Below are positions 1 to 7,628 of a stretch of DNA of 64,000 bases, one piece after another. The notes below the pieces were generated by a model. That model was given only the letters and a program-made list of their open reading frames with translations, was not told the origin of the DNA and made no database searches. A program made the translations under genes and the position numbers. The stretch's first letter is position 1. Every line of letters starts with the position of its first letter. Source of the DNA: WVXP01 sp964348095. Lineage in GTDB: Bacteria > Desulfobacterota > BSN033 > WVXP01. The stretch covers positions 144,007 through 208,006 of the forward strand of contig CAYGBK010000015.1 in NCBI GenBank assembly GCA_964348095.1. Direction: 5' to 3'.

Positions 1-442
1 AGACGATCTGATCAAACTGATATCTCTCACGAAGTCTTTCTTTCAGTTCCCTGTTCTCTCGCCGAAGCAGAATCCTTTCAGATACTCTCTCGATGAGGAG
101 GAGAATCTCGTCTAAGTCGATCGGTTTGGTGAGGTAGTCTGCTGCGCCTGATTTCATTGACTGAACTGCTGTCTCTACTGTCCCGTAGGCAGTCATCATG
201 ACAACAGTCAACTCAGGATTGATCTTCTTCAGCTCCTGAAGGGTCTGGAGGCCATTCATATGGGGCATTTTGTAATCCAAGAAGACAAGATCGAAGGCCT
301 CCCGGCGAACCAAATCCAGGGCTTTTTTCCCCGCGTCCACCGCTGAAACACTGAAACCCTGCTGAAGGAGAAACCCCTCAAGCATTTCCCGTTGGGATCG
401 TTCATCTTCAACAACGAGAAGTTTTAGATCTTTGGTCGGCAT
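1..442 (-). CDS. NtrC/ZraR-type response regulator, N-terminal part (runs off window)
   Basis: Receiver domain of a two-component response regulator; the rest lies beyond the left edge. The reading frame starts at an ATG (442) as MPTKDLKLLVVEDE. It shows the acidic pocket (VEDE), the phospho-acceptor Asp in FLDYKMP near residue 55, the conserved Thr/Ala switch (MMTAYG) and the Lys of LTKPID. A linker helix of the kind that leads into a sigma-54 AAA+ domain follows (RILLRRENRELKERL). It lies downstream of the histidine kinase on the same strand (168-bp gap) and closes a Zra/Cpx-like operon. The AAA+ and HTH domains are inferred from this family type and from the sigma-54 promoter heading the operon; they are not visible here. 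Confidence 0.88.
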   Translation of the reverse strand, partial: MPTKDLKLLVVEDERSQREMLEGFLLQQGFSVSAVDAGKKALDLVRREAFDLVFLDYKMPHMNGLQTLQELKKINPELTVVMMTAYGTVETAVQSMKSGAADYLTKPIDLDEILLLIERVSERILLRRENRELKERLRERYQFDQIV

Positions 443-609
443 AAAGACCCATCTCTAGAAACCTGGCCTATAGGAATTGCAGTTGGCGAGTCGGGATGAC
501 CGATGGCCGTTCTTCGATTCAACGTTTCTCGTCTCCCAAAGGCCATGTCTCGCATCTGGTTTTCCATATCGCAGTCAGAGCCTCTGTCGCGAATCTTCAC
601 GGTAAACCA

Positions 610-2346
610 TCAAGGCCCTCCCACGGGGAGATAAATGGCGATCCTTGTCCCCTTACGGACTTGACTCTCTATCGTTATCTTTCCGCCGTGTTCCTCGATA
701 ACCTTATGAGCAATCGGGAGACCTAGTCCTAGGCCTTTCTCCCGAGTAGTATAGGAGTAGTCGAAAACTTTTTCAATTTCCTCTTTGGGAATCCCCTTTC
801 CCGTATCTGAGACCGTCACTCTTACCCAGTCCCTTCTCTCGATTTCGGCCCGAATTGCCAACTCCCCTCCTCCTTCCATGGCATAAAGGCCGTTGGTGAC
901 GATATTGATGAGGGCCTGAGTAATCTTGCCTTTATCGATTTTCAAGGGTGGGAGTGTCGGATCGACCTTTAGGTCCATCACAATCGATCGTGTTTTGAGC
1001 TCTTCGGCGAAAAGGACAGCGATGTTGTCGAGGATGTCAGCGAGAGAGACGGAGGCAAGAGCGAGCGTGTAAGGTTTAGAGAAAAGAACGAATTGATCTA
1101 CGATCTGGTTCAGCCTGGTTATCTCCTCGCGAATGACTCCCATGAATCGTCCATATTCCTCCTGCTTGGTTTCGTCCCGAGGAAGAAACTCTCTCTGTAA
1201 TCGTTGTACGGCCATGCCGATGGCGTTGAGAGGGTTGCGGATTTCATGAGCGAGCCCCGCGCCGAGTTTCCCGATGGCAAGATGTCTTTCGGCAGCCTGC
1301 GCCCTTCCTTCCATCTCTCTCAATCTTCGGAGGTGTCGTTCTTGATTGACGTAAATCAGGGTCACCCCTGCCATGCTGAGTGCCAAAAGCACTGCAATCG
1401 ATAAGACAACATTGCTTTTTGAACGGGACAAGACACTTTGAATCTCCTGGGTCGATAGGCCGACCTGGATGACTCCATAGGGTCTTTCCTCAAGTTTCAG
1501 AATCTTAGCGACTTCAAACACTTCCTGCTTGTCCGGCATCAATCGCAGACGCGATTCTGTCCGGACCCCCTCTCCAACAGATTCAAGAACAGATGATCCT
1601 TCTATGTCGCCTGTACTATCACTCTTTACCTGGGCAACAGGGAGCAAGGAACTGTCAAATACCAATAGGTATAAGACTCCCTCCCCAAAACCCATGGTTT
1701 CGAGAACCTCCTGGATTGCGAATCTTCGCCTTAGATTCTTCATTTGAAGGTGATCGATACTCACTGCAACAATTCCATCCCGTGCCGTTCTGCGAATGGC
1801 GACCGAGAAGAGATCCCCCTTATCTGGCTGAAGCTTTTTGAAGGGCACGATGACCATGTTTCTAATCCCTTCCACGAGCGGGAGGTATGGAGAGAGACCC
1901 CTCTCGGTGATTTCTGATCGAGAAAGCCCATCGAGGATGTCGATCCTACTGAGACCACTACTCCGGGCCGCATTCTCGAGTTCTTGTGATGAGAGTGTTT
2001 GGAGAGCGGCGTTTTGATCAACCAGCGTTGCGATCTCCAGAAGGTAGTCCACAATGTCGTCTTCGAGAGCAAAGAAATTCCTCGAGGAGGCAATATTAAG
2101 AAGATGCGCTCCGGGAACGCTTTCCATCACCTCGATGGTTGAAACCGTATTCTGGATCTGTCTTTCGAGTCCTCGAAGGAGTGTTACCCCTTGATTCTCC
2201 AGAATATCTCTTAGGCTCTCTTGGGTGCGATTGAGCTCAAACAGACCATTTACGATGAGGACGAGAATGATAAGACAACAGATGAGGATAAGATGGAGAG
2301 GACCTATGGATATCCAGTGAGATCCTGATTTTGCTTTTGCTGCCAT
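610..2346 (-). CDS. Membrane sensor histidine kinase (ZraS/AtoS-like)
   Basis: A 578-residue sensor kinase. A transmembrane segment near residues 17-36 and a second near 312-333 bracket a roughly 270-residue periplasmic sensing region. A short linker leads to a HisKA domain with the H-box AHEIRNPLN (phospho-accepting His near 366), then HATPase_c with N-box (NIVTNGLYAM), G1 box (DTGKGIP) and G2 box (GLGLGLPIAHKV). The architecture fits kinases that pair with NtrC-type regulators, and a receiver follows directly on the same strand. Two small Met/His-rich periplasmic proteins lie upstream, so the likely stimulus is envelope stress or metal, as in ZraPSR. That stimulus is inferred from context only. 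Confidence 0.9.
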   Translation of the reverse strand: MAAKAKSGSHWISIGPLHLILICCLIILVLIVNGLFELNRTQESLRDILENQGVTLLRGLERQIQNTVSTIEVMESVPGAHLLNIASSRNFFALEDDIVDYLLEIATLVDQNAALQTLSSQELENAARSSGLSRIDILDGLSRSEITERGLSPYLPLVEGIRNMVIVPFKKLQPDKGDLFSVAIRRTARDGIVAVSIDHLQMKNLRRRFAIQEVLETMGFGEGVLYLLVFDSSLLPVAQVKSDSTGDIEGSSVLESVGEGVRTESRLRLMPDKQEVFEVAKILKLEERPYGVIQVGLSTQEIQSVLSRSKSNVVLSIAVLLALSMAGVTLIYVNQERHLRRLREMEGRAQAAERHLAIGKLGAGLAHEIRNPLNAIGMAVQRLQREFLPRDETKQEEYGRFMGVIREEITRLNQIVDQFVLFSKPYTLALASVSLADILDNIAVLFAEELKTRSIVMDLKVDPTLPPLKIDKGKITQALINIVTNGLYAMEGGGELAIRAEIERRDWVRVTVSDTGKGIPKEEIEKVFDYSYTTREKGLGLGLPIAHKVIEEHGGKITIESQVRKGTRIAIYLPVGGP

Positions 2347-2367
2347 TCTTTTGAACTGCCTGGGGAA

Positions 2368-2865
2368 CTATTCGGGCATCATGCCCATTCCCTGTTCCTG
2401 ATTCATCGGACCCATTCCGCGTCCATGGTGCATGCCGTGGCCGAAAGGCATCCCATGACGGGATACCCAAACCTTAAACTGGTCGGGTGTGAGGATCTCT
2501 CTTACCTCAAGTTGGTAATCGAGAATCCTTTCTTGGATCTGGTTCTCAAGGGCGAAAACTTCCTTCTGTTTCGATCTGATATCAGAACCCTTGGATTTGG
2601 AGTTGGAGAGAAGCCTTGTAAGCTCGTATCTCTTGTTCAAAAGGTCGTTTCTCAAGGCCGCCATGTCTTTCAAGTAGCGATCCTGAGTGAATTTCATTTG
2701 CTGTATTTGTTTTTTGGTTAGTTGGAGGTCTTCAGGACGCAAAGATCGAGGCGCACGTTCGGTTCTGCCCTCTGGAATGAGCGGCTGTTTCCATTGACTC
2801 CAGCCGAGGGAACCGTGAAGGAAAAGAAAAGATATCGAGAAGAAAATGGCGAACCCAATCTTCAT
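2368..2865 (-). CDS. Periplasmic heavy-metal sensor / Spy-CpxP-ZraP-like protein
   Basis: A 165-residue protein with an N-terminal signal peptide (hydrophobic residues 4-21). A helical region resembles the LTxxQ-type Spy/CpxP/ZraP fold (QLTKKQIQQMKF, then long amphipathic helices ending in LTPDQFKVW). The C-terminal tail is rich in His, Met and Gly (HGMHHGRGMGPM), a plausible metal-binding segment. It ends 22 bp before the kinase and is a paralogue of the next gene upstream (3011-3493). It probably acts as a periplasmic chaperone and repressor partner of the kinase, as ZraP does for ZraS. That role is inferred from the family and from position. Confidence 0.8.
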   Translation of the reverse strand: MKIGFAIFFSISFLFLHGSLGWSQWKQPLIPEGRTERAPRSLRPEDLQLTKKQIQQMKFTQDRYLKDMAALRNDLLNKRYELTRLLSNSKSKGSDIRSKQKEVFALENQIQERILDYQLEVREILTPDQFKVWVSRHGMPFGHGMHHGRGMGPMNQEQGMGMMPE

Positions 2866-2912
2866 GTGCTGCCCTTACATAGCTTGATTACCCCAACCCA
2901 AAGAGAAAAGCA

Positions 2913-2995
2913 ATAGGGCCAGGGTCAGTTCTGACCACTGGAGAGCTGACCCTGGCCTATGCGTCAGGCTGCTGCGAAAGCACCTTCAGCAGCCT
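2913..2995. other. Two strong hairpins between the paired ZraP-like genes
   Basis: Two inverted repeats fill the 145-bp gap between the paralogues. CCAGGGTCAG (2919-2928) pairs with CTGACCCTGG (2946-2955), extending to ATAGG/CCTAT with one bulge. AGGCTGCTG (2967-2975) pairs with CAGCAGCCT (2987-2995). A run of six T follows the second stem on the plus strand, which would be terminator-like for plus transcription, yet the genes are on the minus strand. On the minus strand the first stem is followed by a T-rich stretch. They may tune expression of the promoter-proximal gene relative to the distal kinase and regulator. Confidence 0.6.
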
Positions 2996-3010
2996 TTTTT
3001 GGGGATGAGA

Positions 3011-3493
3011 CTACAACCCCCACATGTGTCCCCCTCCACGCATGTGGCCGAAACCCATACCACCGCCGTGACCCATGTGATGGTCGTAACCCATCGGGCC
3101 ATGGCCAAAACCCTCCTCAGGAAGAAGTTCCCGAGTGGCAAGTCTGTACTCGAGGGCTTTTTCTCGGAGCTGTTGCTGCAGACTGAATATCTCTCTTTCC
3201 TTTGCCCTGATCTTTTCGGGATCAGTCTTGGGATCTACCCACAGTCCTTGCAATTCGAGTCTCCTCTGATAGATGTTCCGGCGGAGTTCAGAAGTTTCTT
3301 CGTAGAACTTCTGCTCCTGGGCCTCGAGTTTTTCCCGCTGTTCCTTTGGGAGGTTCGAGTAGTCTCGATAACACGATCCAGCATACCCATCGCCCCTCTT
3401 ACCCCATGAACCATGAGCAAAGGCCCAGCCACTGGCGAGGACAAGTGCCGTGATTACGGCAACAGTTGAAATTGTGAGTTTCGATTTTCCCAT
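3011..3493 (-). CDS. Periplasmic ZraP/CpxP-like protein, first gene of the operon
   Basis: The start is taken as the ATG at 3493 because AAGGAGGT lies just upstream; an upstream in-frame start would add 39 residues with no signal character. The 160-residue product has a signal peptide cleaved near AFAHG and a helical LPKEQREKL...LREKALEYRLATRELL core typical of ZraP/Spy-like proteins. Its C-terminus is very His/Gly/Met-rich (HHMGHGGGMGFGHMRGG), a likely metal-binding tail. It is the promoter-proximal gene behind a sigma-54 promoter (3540-3554). The likely role is an abundant periplasmic metal-binding chaperone that feeds back on the sensor kinase, inferred by analogy with ZraP. Confidence 0.85.
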   Translation of the reverse strand: MGKSKLTISTVAVITALVLASGWAFAHGSWGKRGDGYAGSCYRDYSNLPKEQREKLEAQEQKFYEETSELRRNIYQRRLELQGLWVDPKTDPEKIRAKEREIFSLQQQLREKALEYRLATRELLPEEGFGHGPMGYDHHMGHGGGMGFGHMRGGGHMWGL

Positions 3494-3539
3494 CGTACCA
3501 ACCTCCTTGTTGAGTTTGAAGCGTTTTGCTATTGGAAAC

Positions 3540-3554
3540 GCAAGGGGTGTGCCA
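3540..3554 (-). promoter_or_regulatory. Sigma-54 promoter (-24/-12)
   Basis: Read on the minus strand the sequence is TGGCAC-ACCCC-TTGC, a full match to the sigma-54 consensus with the required 5-bp spacer. It sits about 46 bp upstream of the ATG of the ZraP-like gene, giving a short leader of roughly 35 nt. It agrees with an NtrC-type regulator being encoded in the same operon. Confidence 0.85.
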
Positions 3555-3640
3555 AGAATAAGAACTGTTTCGAGGTATTTGATATTATATAGGTTTCTAG
3601 TTTCGGACAACAGCTGGGGGGGCCTTTGAAATGGGTTTTT

Positions 3641-3747
3641 TCGACAGAATTGTCGATAAAAGAAAAGATCTTTTGTTCAATTATTCATAGAGTCCAATAA
3701 CTTATGATTTTTCGACGGAACTGTGTTTTTCGACATTTTTGTCGAAA
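3641..3747. promoter_or_regulatory. Palindromic upstream activator sites TTTCGACA-N4-TGTCGAAA
   Basis: Two clear palindromes lie 90-200 bp upstream of the sigma-54 promoter: TCGACA-GAAT-TGTCGA (3641-3656) and the perfect TTTCGACA-TTTT-TGTCGAAA (3728-3747). A degenerate third copy, TTTCGACG-GAAC-TGTG, lies at 3710-3725 with its centre about 18 bp from the perfect site. Distance and symmetry fit enhancer sites for a dimeric NtrC-type activator, most simply the regulator at the end of this operon. Autoregulation is an inference. Confidence 0.7.
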
Positions 3748-3935
3748 TGAACCGCCCTTTCTCTTACCTGTCCATCAAAACAGGTCACTCCGCCCATCCG
3801 AAGGGCTTCCTGAGTTTTGAACGCAAGGTTTGTTGAGCATTCTGGTTTATCAGAGAATTTTGAATCTGTAAATGGGACGATCAGATCCCTTCACTCCCGC
3901 TGATCCTTGTTCCCCTTATTGGGGGATGCTCCCCT

Positions 3936-3980
3936 AAACATCCCTCAGGCATATGAGCACCCGCAAGGCTGAGGAAACGC
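3936..3980 (+). repeat. Degenerate copy of the short repeat module
   Basis: The pattern AACATCCCTCAGGCATATGAGC followed by CTGAGGAAAC resembles the module at 8051-8092, 47214-47258, 54211-54252 (reverse) and 61813-61856 (reverse). Here it stands alone, without the longer repeat body, upstream of the GalT-like gene. Confidence 0.45.
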
Positions 3981-3993
3981 ATGGGGATCCGTA

Positions 3994-4022
3994 TTGATTT
4001 TTTGTAGTGTCTAGCGTACAAG
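3994..4022 (+). promoter_or_regulatory. Possible sigma-70 promoter for the GalT-like gene
   Basis: TTGATT (3994-3999), a 17-bp spacer and TACAAG (4017-4022) give 4/6 matches in each box. This would start transcription about 25 nt before the ATG at 4054. Identified by eye, with moderate support only. Confidence 0.35.
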
Positions 4023-4053
4023 ATTTAGATCAATTATGAGACAAGGAGGCCCT

Positions 4054-5085
4054 ATGAAAGGTCTGGAGTTCACAGCGATCAAAAAGGAAACCCTTATACT
4101 CGATCCAAAGAACAACATGTCTCGCAAAGCTATCCCGAGTGAGATCCGGAGAGACCCGCTAACTGGAAGGAGCTCACGAATATGTCATTTTATGGCATTG
4201 AAGTGGGAAAAGCCTGATTTCAAGAAACTTGTAAATGGAACGGAAGCATGGTGTCCTTTCTGCCCAGATAAGGTTCTGGAGGTGACCCCCTTCTTTCCGG
4301 AAGAGATACTTTCTGAAGGGCGGCTCATGTCGGATGACATGGTTCTCTTTCCCAACATTGCCCCGTATGACAGCCTCGGCGCGGTCGCCACTATGGGGAG
4401 CCGTCATTTCATTCCCATGACCGAGATCACTCCAGAGCGGATTGCAAAGGCCTTTGGCCTGTCCATAGAGTTCTTTCGCAAGGTTCACAGCACGTCCAAT
4501 CCGGAATCGGTCTATCATCTCATCAATTGGAACTACATGCCTCCCTCGGGGAGCTCTCTCATTCATGCACATTTACAGGTGTTTGCGTGTTCCGTGGCTC
4601 CTAACCTCATGCGGGAGGAATTGGAGGCAGCCCGGACGTACATGGATGCCGACGGGAGCAACTACTGGACCGATCTGATAGCGGCAGAAACCGCCCAAGG
4701 AGAACGTTATCTTGGGGAAATCGGTCGTACGACTTGGCTGACGTCGTATGCCCCTCTTGGCGTGGCTGGAGATGTACTGGCCGTGGTCGACGGTGCTCGA
4801 TCCACCCTCGAGCTCACAGCCGATGACCTTTGTGATTTGTCTATGGGACTCACCAAGGCTATGGCAGCCTATGACAGGATGGGGATTTACAGTTTCAACA
4901 TGAATCTATTCACCGGTGCTGAGGGGGATGACCATGCCCGGGTCCATCTTCTTTTTTCACCACGGACCTTCTTCAATCAGGCATTAGGGGCGACTGACGT
5001 TGGAGCAATTAGGAACCTTTACAATGAACCGATTTGCATGGCCTTCCCCGAGGAGATCAATGGGATGCTAAAAGAAGAATTCTGA
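4054..5085 (+). CDS. GalT/HIT-superfamily nucleotidyltransferase-like protein
   Basis: A 343-residue protein of the galactose-1-phosphate uridylyltransferase/HIT-like fold. Visible features are an early DPLTGR segment, a zinc-type CPFC motif near residue 75, and the GalT-like active-site segment SLIHAHLQVF (HxHxQ) with a second histidine-rich C-terminal part (DHARVHLLF). The start at 4054 is chosen because AAGGAGG precedes it; an ATG 18 bp upstream lacks a ribosome-binding site. Length is near the 340-350 residues of bacterial GalT, but sequence outside the motifs is divergent. The substrate is open: hexose-1-phosphate uridylyl transfer or an Ap4A-phosphorylase-like reaction. It appears to be a single-gene unit. 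Confidence 0.75.
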   Translation: MKGLEFTAIKKETLILDPKNNMSRKAIPSEIRRDPLTGRSSRICHFMALKWEKPDFKKLVNGTEAWCPFCPDKVLEVTPFFPEEILSEGRLMSDDMVLFPNIAPYDSLGAVATMGSRHFIPMTEITPERIAKAFGLSIEFFRKVHSTSNPESVYHLINWNYMPPSGSSLIHAHLQVFACSVAPNLMREELEAARTYMDADGSNYWTDLIAAETAQGERYLGEIGRTTWLTSYAPLGVAGDVLAVVDGARSTLELTADDLCDLSMGLTKAMAAYDRMGIYSFNMNLFTGAEGDDHARVHLLFSPRTFFNQALGATDVGAIRNLYNEPICMAFPEEINGMLKEEF

Positions 5086-5339
5086 TCAACCCCAAAGGAG
5101 CCGGATGTCCCTAGTCAGTATTCAGAATAGAAACTGCGAGGGATGAGCTACCAGAGCATGTTATCCCCCAGTCAAGGCAATTGGTCGTCTTTCACACCGT
5201 CAATATGGTACAATAGACTCATATTACGGTTCAGGAGAATGGGCCGTTTGGTGGTCATTGTTGGGTTATTCTGAATTCTGACTCCTGACTGCCGAATTCT
5301 GGGTTCCGTCTCCCGACTTCATAAACAGGGAACGAATTC

Positions 5340-5474
5340 ATGGGTGAGATCCTCATATTAGGTATAATTGCTGTAGGATGGTTTGTCCTTAACCGGTATG
5401 TCCTTCCAAAATTCGGAGTTGATACCTGACTCTCTTCGCCTTGCCGTGTCGAGGATCGATACGAGACCGATTGA
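5340..5474 (+). CDS. Candidate small membrane selenoprotein (UGA at 5427-5429)
   Basis: From the ATG at 5340 the frame encodes a 29-residue peptide with one membrane helix (ILILGIIAVGWFVLN) ending VLPKFGVDT, then UGA. Translation through the UGA as selenocysteine continues for 14 codons (U-LSSPCRVEDRYETD) to a second UGA at 5472. This yields a 44-residue protein with a U-x4-C pair. A SECIS-like hairpin lies at the proper distance (5445-5463). AGGGA, 8 bp before the ATG, is a modest ribosome-binding site. I recall short Desulfobacterota membrane proteins with an LNRxVLPxLGVPT-U/C pattern, but could not search. The alternative is a 29-residue ORF that simply stops. Confidence 0.5.
5445..5463 (+). 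promoter_or_regulatory. SECIS-like hairpin after in-frame UGA
   Basis: CGTGTCGA (5445-5452) pairs over 8 bp (one G-U) with TCGATACG (5456-5463) around a GGA loop. The loop begins 24 nt after the UGA and opens with G, within the spacing and loop rules known for bacterial SECIS elements. Identified by eye; no folding energy was computed. Confidence 0.45.
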
Positions 5475-5550
5475 CCCCCGAATCTGGTGGGGACTTCAAT
5501 CCCACACTGACGGCTCAGGCCTTACCGGCATCGGGGTCACCGGCTGTCAT

Positions 5551-6192
5551 TTAGATGATTCTGGAAAAGAGAATGAAGTTGGCTGTGGCATGAAGGATAA
5601 ATGGGGCGTAAAGGCTGCCTGTGTACTCATAGAGTAAGGCGAATATGATTCCACCAACCAAAGGTACGAATACAACGGCTAAGGTCCCTGCACTCAGGAG
5701 GTGACTCATGCCAAAAAGGATTGCCGAGAGGATCACGGATAACAATACCCCGCCGTGAGCCCTGATCAGCCTGTAGCAGAGACCCCGAAAGAAGATCTCC
5801 TCGACAAAAGGCCCAATAAGGGATAACACCGCCAGGGGGATGATTCCCCGAACCCTGACTCCGGGATTTACATACGCCCTCAGATCCACTCCCCCCAAAA
5901 CCCGCGCAGCGTAAAGGAAAAGGAAGAATCCCGACCCGAGGACGACTGAACCCCCTAAGCCGGTGAGAAAACCTTTAATCGGTTTCCTCAAGCCAGCCAC
6001 TGAGAGAGGAACGGATAAGGCCCGAAAGAGGCTGAAGAATAGGACGAGGTCTAGACAGCGTACCATGCCCGTCCAGATTAGGGGGCTAAGCTCTCTGGCC
6101 AGAGGGAGACCGTGCAGGACATTTGAGGCTAACTCGAGGCCGACGAGAACTCCCGCGGTGATGAGAAACGCTTTTTCGTTTATCTGTTCCAT
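5551..6192 (-). CDS. CPBP-family intramembrane metalloprotease (CAAX/Abi)
   Basis: A 213-residue, multi-pass membrane protein. It carries the CPBP/Rce1-like motifs EEIFFRG (EExxxR, first Glu pair near residue 138), a GMSHLL histidine motif and a C-terminal LHATANF histidine. These residues normally bind the catalytic zinc-like metal in intramembrane proteases such as Rce1. Its start overlaps the end of the HEAT-repeat membrane protein by 13 bp, so the two are probably translationally coupled. The substrate is unknown; the partner protein is the obvious first candidate. Confidence 0.85.
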   Translation of the reverse strand: MEQINEKAFLITAGVLVGLELASNVLHGLPLARELSPLIWTGMVRCLDLVLFFSLFRALSVPLSVAGLRKPIKGFLTGLGGSVVLGSGFFLFLYAARVLGGVDLRAYVNPGVRVRGIIPLAVLSLIGPFVEEIFFRGLCYRLIRAHGGVLLSVILSAILFGMSHLLSAGTLAVVFVPLVGGIIFALLYEYTGSLYAPFILHATANFILFSRII

Positions 6193-7544
6193 CCGAGTCT
6201 CCGGAGCGCACGAAAAAGGTAGTGCTTAACGTACCAATCCTCTTTTCCCCGCAGCCACGACTCGAGGATCGGGATCATCCTCCTCTCTCCCTGAAAGGAA
6301 AGAGCAAGTATGGCCTTGCAGCGAACGATCGGAACTGGGTCCTTGCGCGCGAGATTGGTCAGCATCTCGACATTTTGCTTCGAGGGGAGGTAGGCGAGAG
6401 CCTCGGCTGCCCACAAACGGACCGCCGGGTTCGCACTGTTTAGATGCTTTATGAAGTTCTTTCTTGTCTCAGGATTTCGTGTTTTCTTTTCCGAGATGAC
6501 CCAGCTGCGAATTTCCTCAACCTTTTCAGCAGGTAAGGGCCCTCTGGAATTCGAGACCTTCTGGGGAAGAAGGCTGTAGATCAAGAGAGCTGAGAACAAT
6601 GCGACACACGTCAATACAACAATCCTCGAGTATTTGGAAAGGGCGAGTAGGCTGTCTGTAGCCAAGACGACAAAAAGCATGATCGCAAGGGGAGCAGTGA
6701 GGAAGATGGAATAGAAAGTTGTTCTCCTCAATCTCTGGGCGCTCCCACCTCCAGACCATGTCTCGACACTTTTCAGAATGGCAGGGCCTGTTCTCAAGTC
6801 GCTGGGAAGGGCTAGATCCGCAGCCTCTCTGGTTGAGACCGTGTAAAGGCCACGTTTCAAAAGCCATGATTTTTCGGTCTCCATCACGGACGCACCTGTC
6901 CAAATCGTGACCTGGGTTCGTTCTTTGGGAGGGGTGATGAGTTCCGCCGATATTGGGGAATATCGATAGTAGAACGCTACCACCTTTGTTCCCCAGGAGT
7001 TCTGAAGGAGATAATCCCGGACTCCCAAAAAGCCCTGTTCCTGAAAGACAAAAAGAACCATAATGAGCGGGACTAGGGAGAGTAGTGCCACCTTGTGGAA
7101 TGGAGCTTCCGGAATTCGTATTAGAAAATGGGCCACCCCAAAAAAGGCGATGAGAAGAAGCAGTCCCAGAGGAGAGAATCCCACGAGGAACGACAACAAA
7201 ACAGAAATGAAAATGGTCCACCCCAAGCGAATCGGCTTTGAGACCTTGAAACGGTGTAGAGACAAAGATCCAGCAAAAGCGATCACCCCCAGGGTAAAAC
7301 CCAGAGTGAACGCAAAGAACATGCCTGCCTGTGCGAGCGAGCCCGCGTGGAGATGAGCTGAGAACTCATTGGGTAGAGGAATCGGTATGTAACTGGAGGC
7401 AGCTAAGGCCTCCAGTTTTGTCATGAACGCGAGACCAAAAGCTCTCAGCCTAGCGTACCCCCAGATTTCTGTCGTGAGGAAAGCCAGGATCTGAATCAAG
7501 AAGAAAGGTTTGAGATACATGGGAGCATTCCGGCTGCAAGGCAT
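6180..7544 (-). CDS. Polytopic membrane protein with C-terminal HEAT repeats
   Basis: Up to 454 residues; a second ATG at 7520 is an equally possible start. About six to eight hydrophobic segments span residues 10-340, including a large extracytoplasmic loop. The last 110 residues contain HEAT-like helical repeats (NPAVRLWAAEALAYLP, VRCKAILALSF). HEAT solenoids mediate protein contacts, so the protein may be a membrane scaffold. It overlaps the CPBP protease gene downstream by 13 bp, implying joint function. No named family was recognised. Confidence 0.75.
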   Translation of the reverse strand: MPCSRNAPMYLKPFFLIQILAFLTTEIWGYARLRAFGLAFMTKLEALAASSYIPIPLPNEFSAHLHAGSLAQAGMFFAFTLGFTLGVIAFAGSLSLHRFKVSKPIRLGWTIFISVLLSFLVGFSPLGLLLLIAFFGVAHFLIRIPEAPFHKVALLSLVPLIMVLFVFQEQGFLGVRDYLLQNSWGTKVVAFYYRYSPISAELITPPKERTQVTIWTGASVMETEKSWLLKRGLYTVSTREAADLALPSDLRTGPAILKSVETWSGGGSAQRLRRTTFYSIFLTAPLAIMLFVVLATDSLLALSKYSRIVVLTCVALFSALLIYSLLPQKVSNSRGPLPAEKVEEIRSWVISEKKTRNPETRKNFIKHLNSANPAVRLWAAEALAYLPSKQNVEMLTNLARKDPVPIVRCKAILALSFQGERRMIPILESWLRGKEDWYVKHYLFRALRRLGWNR

Positions 7545-7628
7545 ATACCAAACGGTTCAGTGTTTTTCTTTTCTCCCTCTCTGACCTGAGAGGGGAAGCG
7601 ATAGGCCAGTGAGCCAAGCTAGATTATT

